Notes under the pieces: generated by a model | Seen by the model: only the letters and a program-made list of their open reading frames with translations | What the model was told of the DNA's origin: nothing | The model's database searches: none | NCBI GenBank assembly: GCA_949752795.1 | Contig: OX457060.1 | Coordinates: forward strand, 104,544,949-104,608,948 | Origin: Hyperoodon ampullatus | Lineage: Eukaryota > Chordata > Mammalia > Artiodactyla > Ziphiidae | Length of the DNA stretch: 64,000 bases | Direction of reading: 5' to 3' | Shown: piece after piece, positions 48,893 to 63,464 of the stretch | How positions within the stretch are numbered: position 1 is the first letter of the stretch | Layout: each line of letters starts with the position of its first letter | Program-made: the position numbers and the translations under genes

Positions 48893-50189
48893 TATAGTAT
48901 TTCTGAACTTTTCTTTTCCTCCTATTTTCAAAGGCAAGCTGTTGCAGTCGAAGGTTGTGTCTCTTTACCTGTATAAGCACCACAGGGCCTAGTATAATGC
49001 CTCACACAAAGTAACTGCTAAACAAACATTTGTATCTTCATATTCATATAGTCAAAACTTCAAATTTATTCATGTCTCCTCCAATTACTCTACTTTTAGG
49101 AAAATAAATCAATTACCAAAAAACAAACATAACATAAGATTTAATATAACTTCCCTTCCCTTCTTACCACTTCTTGCAACATACAAGTCAGTTTTTAATC
49201 TGGTACACCCTGACCATCTGCTTAAACACCTTCCCCACTTCCAGCAGTGATATTCACAAAGATACTCTCACTGTAAGATTCTTTGGAAATGTTTCTGTTA
49301 TGAATCATCAACTCTAAGGAAGGCTGAAGAGTAAAATAATGCATTATAGAAATATTTCTGTAACAGTATATGAAATAAAATTTGCCATAAAACTAATTAG
49401 ACACAGGCAGACTCTGGAAAACAACATCCCTATAAAAAATAATAGAATGATGTTGTTTTTCCTAAAGGACTTTATAAACATAATTCTATATATTGTTCTA
49501 AATAACTAAGTCATTGAGAAATTTGAATCCTTGGTGCCAGCCACAAACTCAGATTGAGACGGTCTCCAAGTGTGTTGAGGGGACTGTTTCTGGAGTTGAG
49601 CTGACAGAAAGGGAAACATGAGATTTGCTTAGGAGAAAATTTTAAGCTTTTACCATTATGACTAATGCCTGCAGAAATCTGTATAATGAATAGGAATAAA
49701 ACTAGAATATTTGTCTAAAAATTGTATGTCTGTTGAAATGGAAATTTATTATTATTCCAGTAAATATGTATTCATGTGCTTAACAGATATGTATTGAATT
49801 TCCAGTATCAACATGGTAATACAAAGGCAGCATGGCATCTGATCTCATAGGGCTGAGTTAATTGGAGGAATGGGTACATAAAAAGAAAATGCACACAACT
49901 GAATTAAAATTATGATGAAGAACGAGGACATAGTGGCCCATGAAAGAATAATGGTGTTGACCTTTAAATCATGTTGCCAGAGAATGCCTCAATTAAGACA
50001 AGATATAGAAGCTGCTTTCTAAGGGAAGATGAATGCAAAGAAGAATCTTAAGACAAAGAGAACAGTGTGTGCTACTGTCCTCATGTCTGAAATGCTTTGA
50101 CTTTCTGAAGGAACTTGAGGTTGGTCACTGAGGCTAGAGTACTATTTAAGTGAAAGTAGCACAGGTTGAATGGTGGAAATTCCTCTCCC

Positions 50190-50870
50190 CCAACAAAGCA
50201 GTTGCGTAAATCAAATAGTGTCACATCTCTGCTTTAAATGTCTTAATGGGTTCCTCATGCATTTCAAAAAATTCCAAAGTTTTCACCATGACCTGGGTAG
50301 CCTCAAGTGTTCTGGCTTCTGTTTGCCTTCTTGTGACAGACTCTTCCTTTCCCTACTGCTCTTCGGTTATGCTGTTGTCCCTCTGCCACTTCCTAGAACT
50401 TTCCAGACTCATTTGCAGTTTCTTTTTCCTATCCCAAGATCCTTTTTTAAAAAATATTTTAATGGAGGGGATGGTTCTTTATAAATCTGGCTTGGACTTC
50501 CCTGGCAGTCCAGCAGTTAAGACTCAGTGGTCCCAATACAGGTTCAATCCCTGGTCGGGGATATAAGATCCCACATGTTGCATAGAACAGCCAAAAAAAA
50601 AAAAAAAATCTGGCTCTTTTCCTTTTTTTAGTTCTCAGCTCAAATATCACCTCCTCAGAGGGTTTTTTCCTCAACCACTCTTTAATAATCTATCACAACC
50701 TTTTATTTATTTCCTTCCTATAATCTGTGCTTGTCTATTATCTACTGTACATCTTCTGTAATGTAAGCTCCAGGATGGTAGGGACCATATTTGTCTTCAT
50801 CACTGTACTCCAGCGTCTGCACATGCCTAGCACATAGTAGCTTAATTTATAATAAATAGTTGTTGAAAAA
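50190..50870 (+). mobile_element. L2 remnant interrupted by a short SINE
   Basis: Left of the SINE: GCTTTAAATGTCTTAATGGG, TTCCTCATGCATTTC. Right of it: TTCTCAGCTCAAATATCACC, TCCTCAGAGGG, AAGCTCCAGGATGGTAGGGA, CCTAGCACATAGTAGC and AATAGTTGTTGAA. The order is the known 3' portion of L2. It accounts for the open frames at 50170-50566. Confidence 0.75.
50493..50605 (+). mobile_element. Short tRNA-derived SINE inserted in an L2 remnant
   Basis: Head GGACTTCCCTGGCAGTCCAG, B box GGTTCAATCCCTGG, GATCCCACATGTTGCATAG, then an A tail. The target-site duplication AAATCTGGCT is at 50483-50492 and 50606-50615. Flanking sequence on both sides reads as one L2-like copy. Confidence 0.92.
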
Positions 50871-51756
50871 ATGAAGAAATGACTTTGAATAAAAGAAATT
50901 ACATTGGAGGAGCAGGGTTAGTAAACAATCAAAAAGAATGTAGATTTTTTTCCTAAGTATAATGGAAATTTAAAATTGGTTATAAAGAGGTGACTGAAAT
51001 TATACTATAAGTATATAATTTATCAATATATTTTTATCAATATTTAATTTATCAATACATATGTTGATAGGAAAATTCTGAAGGCTCTGTGACAAGATGC
51101 TTAGCGTGGGACAAGAATGGAAGCAGGGGACACATCAGGAGGCTACTGCAGTACTCTAGATCAGAAGCAGAAAAAGTCATAGGAGAGAGTGTTTGCAGTG
51201 AAAAGGGAGAGAAATGGATCATGTTGACCCAGTGATCACCTGGATCAAAGTGTGGAGAGCAAGAAAGAGGTACCAAGACTGGCTATAATCCTGAATGTGT
51301 AAATGAATAGGTGCTTGGAAGGCAGTGGAAGGATGAGGCAATCAGGAGAAAATAAAATATAAAATTTGAATATTAAGTTTTGAGATGTGTGTGAGACTCT
51401 TACTGGAGAAGTTTGGCTGTGAAGGGTGATAAAAAAATAAGGAAGTAGTTGGCAGAGATGTGGGGCTAGCAGAGGTGATGTTGACAAATAACATCTTCTA
51501 AATTTCCTTGATGATAAAAATCCCCTGGAGTTTTTATCAAATGTCCAAATTCCATTTCCCTTTCTTGCAGATTCCAAATTAGTAGCTTGGGTTAGAGACC
51601 TTGATGTTTGTGCATTTAATAAGTTCTCCTGATGATTCTTGTATTAGGGAAATTTAAGAAACATCGTAATAATAGAACATATTTTTATGGCAATAATCTT
51701 GCAGAAATAAGGAGCCTGCATATGCAGGAGAGAGAGAAAGAGCCTGGGTATGCAGG

Positions 51757-51760
<4 letters not shown>

Positions 51761-51788
<28 letters not shown>
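51761..51788. repeat. (AG)n microsatellite
   Basis: A pure AG run of 28 bases, with a shorter GAGAGAGAAAG stretch 30 bases upstream. Confidence 0.95.
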
Positions 51789-51792
<4 letters not shown>

Positions 51793-53947
51793 TTTGCCTC
51801 TGACATTGAAAGGACACTTCCTCTCTTTTAATTCGAGGTAAGAAGAACTTTCCTCTCGTAATTAGAGGAAAAAAGAACAAGATGGATGGGTGCAGGCGCC
51901 AGTTTGTTTTTGTTTTGCTGCTGGAATTTCCCATCTGATGGCTTGTATTTTCTCAATAAAGCATGTGGCAAGCACATCACTGGAAAATTAAAGGGGAAAT
52001 GGAATGAGTTTAATCAGTTATGAAAAAGAATAGAATAATTGTTGTCAAAAGTGGGAAAGCAAATTTTCTAAAGAAAAATAAGATCTCTTGAGATTGTTGC
52101 ATGGTAATTTGAGGTTGTTGTTAATAAATTTATAATAGCACAATCTGCCCACTGTGTATTTTAATGGCAATAAGTAAATATATAAACAGAATTTCTAAAA
52201 CTTTTATATTTAGTGAATTAAGATGGGTGGCACTTCTTAGAAAAATAGTTTCCCTAAAATTGCATGTTTTGTGACAAAATACAGGGGATATATTAAAATA
52301 TTAAAAATACATATTAGGATAAAAATATTCAATGTACTTCAATAAGAATGGAATAGTGAATTGAAGAAAATTTGAATACGAGGGTATATCCTCACATAAT
52401 ATGATCTGATATTGAGAATTTTCCCACATAGAATTGGATTTAAATATCTCTTGATCATATTACATGAGTTAATCTTTATATTAATATTGATCTTATGGAA
52501 ATGGTTTGAATGCTCTGTTATGATATGGAAAGAATTGAAAAGATGTTCTTTTTTGCTACGATTGCTATTGAGTAAAGATCAAAAGAAAGGGCTTCAGGGT
52601 GCAAAATGAGGACCATATGGCCCAGGAGGGGCAAGTTTGTTATCCTGTTGGTTGTTAAACTGTCAGGTGGATTTCCAAAAAAGCCTGTACAGTCTGTCTC
52701 TGAAATTTAGGACAGAGATTCATCCTTGCAGGATAAGTTATCAATAGTTTTACCTACTGAATATATATTACCAAGTTCAATATGAGTGACCCCCCTAAAA
52801 TTTATTTCCAACAAATAATCTATGATTCTTATATACTGATTAAGACTTTGATTCAAATTTTCTTTATTCATCTTACTTAAATATAATGCAAAAACTGGAT
52901 CATGTATGCTCAGTATAATTGTTCCTATTAAGGTAGAAAAAATATATACTCTATTATAAGTGCATTAGCAAGTGCTCTATCAGTTTGAAAGTCACAACTC
53001 TTGATAATTGTCAGTAAAACCAACAGATGTGCATAAAAGAAACAAGAAAAGAAAACTCTTATAAGGGGTTATATTAAATCTTTTACACATGAGTCACTGT
53101 AAATCATCATTATGTAGTATGTATACATATCACTTAATACTGTGGATTTTTGTGCACAGTAGGTATAGTTCCTTTACTAAAACTCTGTAATTTTCCTTTA
53201 AGAACACACATCATCAAAATGTAAAAGAACTCTTTTTCACTATGTGTACAATGAGAATATAATTGACATTTCTCAAAACCGTTAAGACAACTCAATGATT
53301 CTTACCGTGGAGAATTACGCATAAAGTCTAATGGATATTGTGCATTCAGGGTTGCCTTATGGCTATGATGTGTTGACATTTGCATGGCTGTCCAGGAACA
53401 CTGACATTATTTTAGTCTTAGTTTTATCCTTCACAGTGTCTAACAAAGTAATTGGCACACGATATGGGCAAAACAAATTTTTTTTAATTAATTAAGGGAA
53501 AATTACATTTCCCTAGCCAGTGCGATGGTTTGGAGGCATTGTTATTATTTTTGAAACTTTATTTTAAATGAGGAATAAATCAGGACTTTGCTAGAATTCC
53601 CCACCACTCCAGGAGATTTTCTTTTTTGTTTGTTTGTTTAAATAGGAGAGAGTGAAAAGGAGCTATGTGCCCAGGGTTTCTATTGTCCAAATACTCAAGC
53701 CTGAATGTATACATTCTTCTCGTCAAGATGGAAGTTAAAAAGTACCAGAATTTTATCATTGTCATTAAGTAGCATGAAATTTCCTCCTGAAAGTTTAAAA
53801 AGGAAAAGAAAACATGTCTCTCTAATCTTGAGGAATATAAGTACCAAAGTATGCAGTTGGGGAAGTGGAAGAAACAAATTAACATCTTGGAGATAGAAAA
53901 TACATTCATTTCAGAGTGAGTGCAAGATGCAAAATCAAATGTGTCAC

Positions 53948-54141
53948 CTTGCTGCCGCACTGGTGATGATCTTCAGACTGCCTGGGTTCCGGATAAGCTT
54001 GTCCAGAATGCTGACAATCTGCTCAAACTTGGGTCTGTTGTTTCTGTCTTTCTGCCAGCAGTCCAGCATCAGCTGATATAACGCAGCTGGGCAGTCCATG
54101 GGGGGCGGCAGTCGATAGCCCTCATCCACAGCTTTAATTAC
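53948..54141 (-). CDS. EPHA3: EPHA3 coding exon (exon 15), C-terminal kinase lobe
   Basis: This 194-nt exon encodes 64 residues plus two bases of an Arg codon (833-897 by human numbering). It begins [14 protein letters not shown], carries the helix H/I region [19 protein letters not shown] with the invariant kinase arginine (RP), and ends KIITSAAA. It therefore finishes the catalytic domain and enters the linker to the SAM domain. The minus-strand acceptor is CACACAG before GTAATT and the donor is GCAAG followed by GTGACA. The phase (0 in, 2 out) fits both neighbouring exons. The intron to the previous coding exon is only about 1.5 kb. The frame is intact, with no stop or frameshift. The sequence matches EPHA3 as I know it, and the SAM exon that follows in frame supports the assignment. 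Confidence 0.96.
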
Positions 54142-55860
<1,719 letters not shown>

Positions 55861-56756
55861 CTAAAACATATAATATACATTACCATCTGAAATCTGACTG
55901 AATTTGTCAGGGTATTTCTCTTCTGAAATAGAATGCGGGTTTCTTCTGATATATCTTGATATTCTTCTATTTTAATACCAAGGAGTGAGTGGCATACTAT
56001 TTACTGCAATATTTTCTCAATCAATTTGGGAATATTTTGAAATGATGAAAGAAAAATACAGTTGAAAATTGCTAAAATGTTGACATTTTATGTCAATTAT
56101 GGCACATTTATCAGTCATCTGTAGCAAAACAACTTGAAGTAGATATGCTATATTATATATTAGAATTGAATGAGGTATCTCAAATCAACCTTTATTGATT
56201 TAACATAGATTTATGCATGAACAAACAACCTTAGGGCAGAATGTGAATTAAGTTAATATCTGTAAGGAACTTACACCCCTCCTTGATACTCTTAAGTTCT
56301 TAAAGGTATTTGTTAATTAAATACATTCAAAATAAAATTATACATCTTAAAAACCTCTCTTCAAATACATTCATCAATCATCTTAATTAATTTACTCAGT
56401 GCCTCACTCCATCATTAACCACTGAAGTACCCTCCATGTACTAGGTAAGCACCATATGAGCTAGAAAGATATAATAATTAGATTCTGAAAACATATAGTC
56501 TAGAGGAGAATATTGCTTTTATGAGTTATGGGAGATATAAAGGTATAACTCCCATAGAATTTGCTCTCAGTTTAATAAATACATTTAATAAAGATGTGTT
56601 GAGTAGTAACCATATGGGAAGTATTATGCTAGTCACTTTGGGTGAGACAAATATAAATAACACACTGGTCCTTCTGTTTGAGAAATATCAAGCAAATAGG
56701 AATGATAATTAGTTGCTGGAAATAACTAAATGTAGAAAGAAATAAGTATTTAACAC

Positions 56757-56883
56757 TTTGCTTCTCAAACTGTACAATGCATATGAATCATCTTGGGCTC
56801 ACTCTGATTAAAATGGAAATTCTGATTCAGTAGTTCCAGAATGTAGGCAGGGTCTGCATTTCTAAAAAGCTCCAGGTGATGCT
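56757..56883 (-). mobile_element. MER5A-like remnant ending at a palindrome
   Basis: The plus strand carries CTTTGCTTCTCAAACTGTAC, GAATCATCTTGGGCTC, TTCTGATTCAGTAG and CATTTCTAAAAAGCTCCAGG, then TGATGCTGG. This is reverse MER5A. The expected continuation (a GGTCC...CCACA end) is absent and is replaced by the second arm of an inverted repeat. Confidence 0.72.
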
Positions 56884-56917
56884 GGGGCTTTTTAGAATTG
56901 CAGACCCTGCCTACATT
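56840..56917. repeat. 34-bp near-perfect inverted repeat with 10-bp spacer
   Basis: The left arm at 56840-56873 starts AATGTAGGCAGGGTCTGCA. The right arm at 56884-56917 ends TGCAGACCCTGCCTACATT. Thirty-two of 34 positions pair, and the spacer is AGGTGATGCT. Both arms derive from the same MER5A-adjacent sequence, so one arm is a reverse copy of the other. Confidence 0.95.
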
Positions 56918-57204
56918 GAGTAGGAAGATAGTAGTGGAGACTGCTGTGCTACAGAGCATGGAGCCGAGATTCTCACTAGAGAAACTGAGGAGGTCACATA
57001 TGAATTGAGCCTCATAAGGTACATCAATTTTTGATATAACAAAAAAAAAGGGATGGTTGTTCCAAAGAATTCACATCATCAAAATTTTATGCCATATTCA
57101 TCAAAGTGTGTTCTATTGACATTGTACATCATAGCACTTCACTGGTTCTTAAGTAATGTTCAAGGGTGACAATATATTGCTTTAGAGTAATGGGTTGGCA
57201 ATTT

Positions 57205-57372
57205 GGGAGGTAAATTATTAAACCTTATTATGCCTGAATTTCCACATCTGTTATTTGGGAAAGTAACAGTGCTGGTTCATAGCATTGTTGTGAGGCTAAA
57301 TGACAAATTTCAGTAAAATCTCTAGAATAGTTCCTGGCACACAGTAAAGCCTCAAGAAACATTAGCTTAATA
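57205..57372 (+). mobile_element. MIR SINE remnant in an EPHA3 intron
   Basis: TTATTAAACCTTATTATGCC, CATTGTTGTGAGGCTAAATG, AGAATAGTTCCTGGCACACA and GTAAAGCCTCAAGAAACATT follow the MIR order. Confidence 0.72.
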
Positions 57373-58775
57373 CTCCCATACTCTGAGGGAAATAGCATAA
57401 ATCAAAGCACAGAGGAGGAAAATATATGTTCTGGAAAAACGGTTTCCAGTGTGATAATACTACAGAGAGTGTGGAGGCATGCAGTAGGAGAGGATGGGAA
57501 AAGGTTGAATTGGGATTTAATCACAGGTACATTGAGCAAGTGTTACCCCGTAGAGGAGAGTGGTATATGTGATTGGAACTATCTCAGTAAACTTGTCACT
57601 TTTCTTCAATGTTTTCACACAAGTGAGCTATTCAGAAAGAGTACTGCCAGGAGATCTTTGAAGGAGGTTGGGCTTACACTGGGCTTTGAAGGATGCATGA
57701 AACTGTAGAGGAGTGAGCACAAAAAGGAGGACTGAGCACAGCCTTCTTGAGAAGATACCAACCTAAGGGTCATCCATGATTTATACCAGAGCAGTAAAAT
57801 CAGGTTGGAGAGATGGGAGCTAGACCAAGAGAGTTTTGGGAGTTGGTGGGAAACACTACAGAGCTCAACGTGCACTGGAGTAAAGATTGTCCAGAACCAG
57901 AAAAACAGAATAGAAAACTCTATGGAGATGAGAGGGCATATGGTCTTAGAAGTTGCCCCTTTCTTTTCCCTCTCACTTACACTCACTCATTCATTCTCTT
58001 CTTTATAGTTTGTATTTTTTTTCAACAAAAATTTAAAAGATACTTTTTCATATTTAAATTTGGAGAGTCTTTCTCCTAGCCTAATATTGCCCCTTCTCTA
58101 CCAACACATTCAAAGTTAATAGTAATAATAATATTTTTTAAAAAACAAATTAACTTAATTGCACCTGCAGAGTCCAGATTTGGGTTTTAAGGAATCAAGA
58201 TTTCAAATACTACCCCATAATTGTGATAAAAACAGAACTACACATGTGACACTTAACTATTATAAATCTATTCAGGATGCCAAATGGAATCATTGGGCAT
58301 ACATTCTTTCCCTTTTAAAGAACTCTGAGAATTAACAGAAGTCAAACAAATTGTACTCATGGGACAAAGAAAGATGATACTTTAAAATCTCAGCTGAATG
58401 TCTTATCTCTGCTACAGACACTTTGCCATTTCCTTTCTTTTGCCAAGAAACAAATTACTAACAACATAAAAATGGCACTAAAAGAAAGAAAAAAAGAGAG
58501 AGAGAGAGATAAAGGAAGAAAGTCCTTTCCATGTTGAAAACTTTGCATCTATTTAGAAAATATCAGGCACAGATACGTGTCACCTTATCAAGATTCCTTG
58601 AAATAAAAATACAGATATTAGGGAAAAAAACAAAACCAATTGATTGATGACAACAATGAAAAATAAGCCCATTTTTTGTGTTTTACTTCAACCAGGATTA
58701 CAATGGTACATGCTAAAGTTGTTTCATCTTCAGTGCTTTATCCCTGTTTTCCAGAGAGGACAGCCTTGACATTGA

Positions 58776-58998
58776 GGTGTTTTTTGTTTGTTTGTTTGTT
58801 TTTTTGCAGTACGCGGGCCTCCCACTGTTGTGGCCTCTCCCGTTGCGGAGCACAAGCTCCGGACGCGCAGGCTCAGCGGCCATGGCTCACGGGCCCAGCC
58901 GCTCCGCGACATGTGGGATCTTCCCGGATTAGGGCACGAACCCACGTCCCCTGCATCGGCAGGGGGACTCTCAACCACTGCGCCACCAGGGTAGCCCT
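58776..58998 (-). mobile_element. CHR-2 type cetacean SINE in an EPHA3 intron
   Basis: Minus-strand copy with a TTTG-rich tail (58780-58805), body AGTACGCGGGCCTCCC and a head with GGGCTACCCTGGTGGCGC. No clear target-site duplication was found, so its ends are approximate. Confidence 0.88.
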
Positions 58999-59711
58999 GA
59001 GCATATTTTAATAAAATGTCTAAAAATAGTGAAATACTGAAAGGTGGTTTTTTAAAAACTTGTTTTTAGGAAGAACATAGCTACACCTATGTCGAAGGAG
59101 CTTGGAAAGAGAATCTCTTCACTGGTGGTTCTGCATACAGACATGAATGCCATTGGAGGGACCTCTGATGCCATAGCCACACCCATCTCTTTAGCGGGAG
59201 CTTCACTCTTTCAATTCTTGACTAAGACCTGTGCAGTGTGTTTTCTAATGAAGCACAGAGTTACAGAGTCAAGCAAATTATTTCCAGAACCATTTTCCCA
59301 TCAAATGCTGTCTATTTGCTGTGTAAATCTTGTTAAAACATTGTTTAAAACGCACACAAAAAGGAAATGTGTTTGGGAAAATGTATGATAAATTATTTTA
59401 ATCAAAACACTTACATGTTGAATTCTGCTCTTACTGATGTGTTTTGTAATTGCTTCAGCCTGACGAATTCACACACACACAGACCCAATTATTGGAATAA
59501 CAACTTCAAATTCTCCAGTATAACAATTTTTGAAACTCACTGGTTGATCTAATAATTCTTATGTTATCTTAAACTTTAATCACACTAATTCTTAACAAAA
59601 TATTATGGCTTTGGCACCGTAGTCACCTGTGAAATGACAAAAGCCTTCCACTACAATATTTGCTGGCTTGGGAAATGCAGTTTATAGCCTTTTTACTAGT
59701 TTGTCACTCAG

Positions 59712-60265
59712 GTATTTTTTTTTTTAACATCTTTATTGGAGTATAATTCCTTTACAATGTTGTGTTAGTTTCTGCTTTATAACAAAGTGAATCAGTTATA
59801 CATATACATATGTTCCCATATCTCTTCCCTCTTGCATCTCCCTCCCTCCCACCCTCCCTATCCCACCCCTCTAGGTGGTCACAAAGCACCGAGCTGATCT
59901 CCCTGTGCTATGTGGCTGCTTCCCAGTAGCTATCTATTTTACATTTGGTAGTGTATATATGTCCATGCCACTCTCTCACTTTGTCACAGCTTACCCTTCC
60001 CCCTCCCCATATACTCAAGTTCATTCTCTAGTAGGTCTGTGTCTTTATTCCTGTCTTTCCCCTAGGTTCTTCATGACCTTTTTTTTTTTTTCTTAGATTC
60101 CATTTGTGTTAGCATACGGTATTTGTTTTTCTCTTTCTGACTTACTTCACTCTGTATGACAGACTCTAGGCCCATCCACCTCACTACAAATAACTCAATT
60201 TCATTCCTTTTTATGGCTGAGTAATATTCCATTGTATATATGTGCCACATTTCCTTTATCCATTC
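59712..60265 (-). mobile_element. L1 3' end in the EPHA3 intron upstream of exon 14
   Basis: Minus-strand L1 3'UTR and ORF2 end: T run (A tail) at 59716-59726, AACATCTTTATTGGAGTATA, CTAGCTATT-type text, then TTATGGCTGAGTAATATTCC and CTTTATCCATTCA. CAGGTatTTTT at the left and CCAGGTTTTT at the right may be a degraded target-site duplication. It is in the same sense as EPHA3 and brings an AATAAA into the intron. Confidence 0.9.
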
Positions 60266-62133
60266 AGCTCATCCAGGTTTTTAATCTAAGCTTCCCTCTG
60301 GCTCCTCACTGTATCAAATCTTGTGTTGCCGCCCTTATAGGAAAGCATAAGGAAGGGGGAGATTTTGATTTTTTTCCCATTTTATTCCAAACATGTTATT
60401 CTGAACACATAATGAATGAATAAGTGGCATTTAACCAGCTCAACAACTAAGCCAGTTTGCAAAATTAAACGTTTCCTTACCTAGAAATTTCCATTGATCA
60501 ACTTTTTAGCATATTAGTCCTTTTCTTAGTGGCTGGGCTCTGTTCCAGGTCACTGTTTTGTGAGTTCATATACTTAAAAGTAAATATACTTATTTTAATT
60601 ACAAGAAGAAAATTCTTAGTTTATATTTTCCCATATGATATCCATACAACTCATTCTAAATGAACAACTGGGGCTAATTTGAACTCATTATTTAAAAGAA
60701 AGTGTAAATGAACAAGTATTGTTTGCCTTTACTCAATACTGTTATCGGAATCCCTAGGTAATTAGCTTTTAACCCTAGAAGTTTAACCCTGGAACATTTA
60801 GCTTTCTCATTAGACGACTTTCATTATCTGCTCCCAGGTGTTTTAGACTGATTGGTTTTGCTCTGAGAATGAAATGATAATCATATTCAAGACTCTCCTA
60901 CTGCCCCTAGCCAGCCATCTTGTAAATGGCACCATCCATCACTGGATGAGGAAGAGAATAAAGATGACTGAGGATTATTCATTATTATTTAGGGATTTTT
61001 TTGTCTTTGGCAATAGATTTATAATATACATAAAGCAACAAATAAAGTGTCTAATCTTTAATAGAGTACTCAATAAATGTTTTGCCCTTTCTTCCATTCC
61101 AATTCCCTTCAAATAGTTAGCACACTTTTACTATTCATGTAAAGAATTTATTAAATGAAGATATAAGGGAAAGCTCGTTACCAACTACAAAGTATTATTC
61201 AAATTTATCATTCGTTGCTAAAAATACATCAGAGTAAGAAGAGTTTTATATATATTTTTTACTTTTTCCATGATCAGTAAACAACCAGTCACTCTGGTTC
61301 AAATGAGAGAAAAATAAACCAACATATTCGTAGTACACGCTTAATTCGAAATCAAACTATAGGAGAGATTCCGAGCTCATAATATTATTATAGAGTTTGA
61401 GGCAGGGTGAGTGTAACTATTATCACAGACTCTTTAAATTCAACATTGTAGTTTCAAATTCTTTATATTGAAAACTAGTAAAATAAATTCGAGTAGTAAC
61501 TTTTGTCCTATGCATTGCCATAAATAAAATAAGTGTGCCCAAACTATCATTTGAAATCATAAGGCTATGAGAGGCTGAATACCACCAAAAATTTAATAAA
61601 TATTTTAAATCTATGCACATGAATATTACTCCATTCCTTTGTAGGATGAGGCTAAGTAAAATGTTAAAACATAAAAATAATTATGCATAAGTAATACTCA
61701 CATGCTGGCTGAAAATATGTGACATATTTATCTGCTAGGTGAATGTCTATTCATGAGTTTACACCCATGACATTTTAATAAATACAATCAAAATATCAAA
61801 AGTAAAGAGATCTCATTTAATATTTAAATCTTTGAGTGGAAAAGAACGATAAATTTCAAGTATTATATCAAAAACAAATGAGAATAAAATTTAACAAGAA
61901 TAAAAGGTGTACTATTTGTTACATTATGTTTGCTATCCCGAAGTTCAACATTCTAGGAGACTTGTTGGCAGATGGCTAGTCTGTTGCATAATTTTTCACA
62001 AATGGCAATGTATTCCACATTATCCCCTACAACTTGCAGTCCAGTGTGGACAGGAGAAATTATAAGTACCTGAGAGAGATATTTGATCCCCACTCTCTTA
62101 TTCTTTCCACATTCTATACATGTTGGGTAACTT

Positions 62134-62349
62134 TAGAACAAGGTCTCTATATAGTAGCACTATTGACATTTTACACCAGATTAATTCTTGCTGTAGGGGC
62201 TGTCCTGTGTATTGCAGTATGTTTACTAGCATCCCTGGTCTCTACCCACTAGATTACATCAGCATACTTCCAATTGTGACAGCCAAAATATCTCCAGACA
62301 ATATCAAATATCCCCTAGGGAGCAAAATCATCCCTGTTCGAGAACTACG
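62134..62349 (-). mobile_element. MER20 (hAT-Charlie) remnant
   Basis: Read on the minus strand it starts near a GTTCTCGAAC-type end, then GGGATGATTTTGCTCCCTAG, ATATTGTCTGGAGATATTTT, GTAGAGACCAGGGATGC and AGGACAGCCCC, with AAAATGTCAATAGTGC near the other end. That order matches MER20, an old non-autonomous DNA transposon. It is complete or nearly so and moderately diverged. Confidence 0.78.
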
Positions 62350-63424
62350 GATCAGCAAGGGAAAATGATTCAAAGAGGTCCAAGGTTTAACTGGATTTTA
62401 TGTAGACTAAGTGGAATTCTTTCTTTATTTTAACCATTAGCACACTTACCATGGATATTTTCGTTCCTGCTCTAGTCTAAAAAAGGGCCAAGTTCATTAG
62501 AGTTAATCTTCTGATATGTGGATTTTGGTAAATATAATAGTACATCTTTGAGATTTTTCCCTCTATTTTTTGTTTTCTTTTCTTTTCTTCTTTGTTTCTT
62601 GCTTCCTCCCTTTAATTTTTTTGAAACAGGGATAATTTTCTATTGCTAGGAAAACTTAAATTAAGCATCAATTTCTTTATTAGATGGAAGCATCAATAAC
62701 AAAAATTTTTGGTAAGAAATAGGTTTTTCCTACAAGAGAAAATGCTATCTATGGCTACAAAACATAAATATCATTGACATAGTGAGACATTGGATAAGAG
62801 ACCTAGAGGGCTCAATTTGGTTCTGAAATAAGGGAGAAAGAAGAAGCTGGGGCCCATAAATTTTAATTTAGTCACACTTCACAATAACTCTCTCTGCCTT
62901 CAAGATGAGCATCTGTGGATCTGAGACTATCAAAATAAAATAAATTGAATATTCAAGAGTCTGACTCATTAAATTTCCTACAAGTAATGTATTGCAGAAT
63001 TTATTTATACTTCTGCTTCTGAGTGGACCACAAAAATTCCTCTTCCTTCCCCACCTCCCACCCCAACAAATTTAAGCCAATGTTGCCTGACTTACATTTT
63101 CTTCTTCTTTTTCACATTCAGAAATTGCTTTTTCAGTTTATACATGTAGGGGGCATTTTAAAATTTTAGATGTTTTCCAAAAAACTGCCAAACATATCCT
63201 TCAATGAGCTATCCAAAATTTTGGATTTGATGAGACAAATGGTGTCATTTGGTATACTGCCTTCTTGCCATAGTAAAACTATCCTAATACAACTGTTAAT
63301 AATGAGCTAAAACTTTGAAAATCAGTTGGCAATTGAAGTTTTGGTTGGTAAAATGCTCCTAGGCATTCAGAAATGTAAAGCGCCAGATAATTACTCTAAA
63401 AATAATTTATAAAGATGTGGTTTT

Positions 63425-63430
63425 CTTTTC

Positions 63431-63464
<34 letters not shown>

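Larger units (their letters stand above)
40228..53947 (-). other. EPHA3: EPHA3 intron between kinase and SAM exons (13,720 bp)
   Basis: The donor is GTGACACATT and the acceptor is TTCTTGTAG. It contains the 5'-inverted L1, two SINEs in opposite orientation near 46.5 kb, a Tigger-type MITE, an L2 remnant with a SINE inside, and the AG repeat. Blocks at 42400-46150, 46880-48690 and 50880-53940 have no gene that I can support. Short open frames there lack domains. Confidence 0.9.

Noticed and set aside
51644..51934. Open frame with a LSLSLSLS run
   Set aside because: It is produced by the AG microsatellite at 51761-51788 and has no other features.
59089..59388. 99-codon plus-strand open frame, start context plausible
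   Set aside because: I recognise no domain. It is antisense to EPHA3 within an intron, and its length is within chance expectation.
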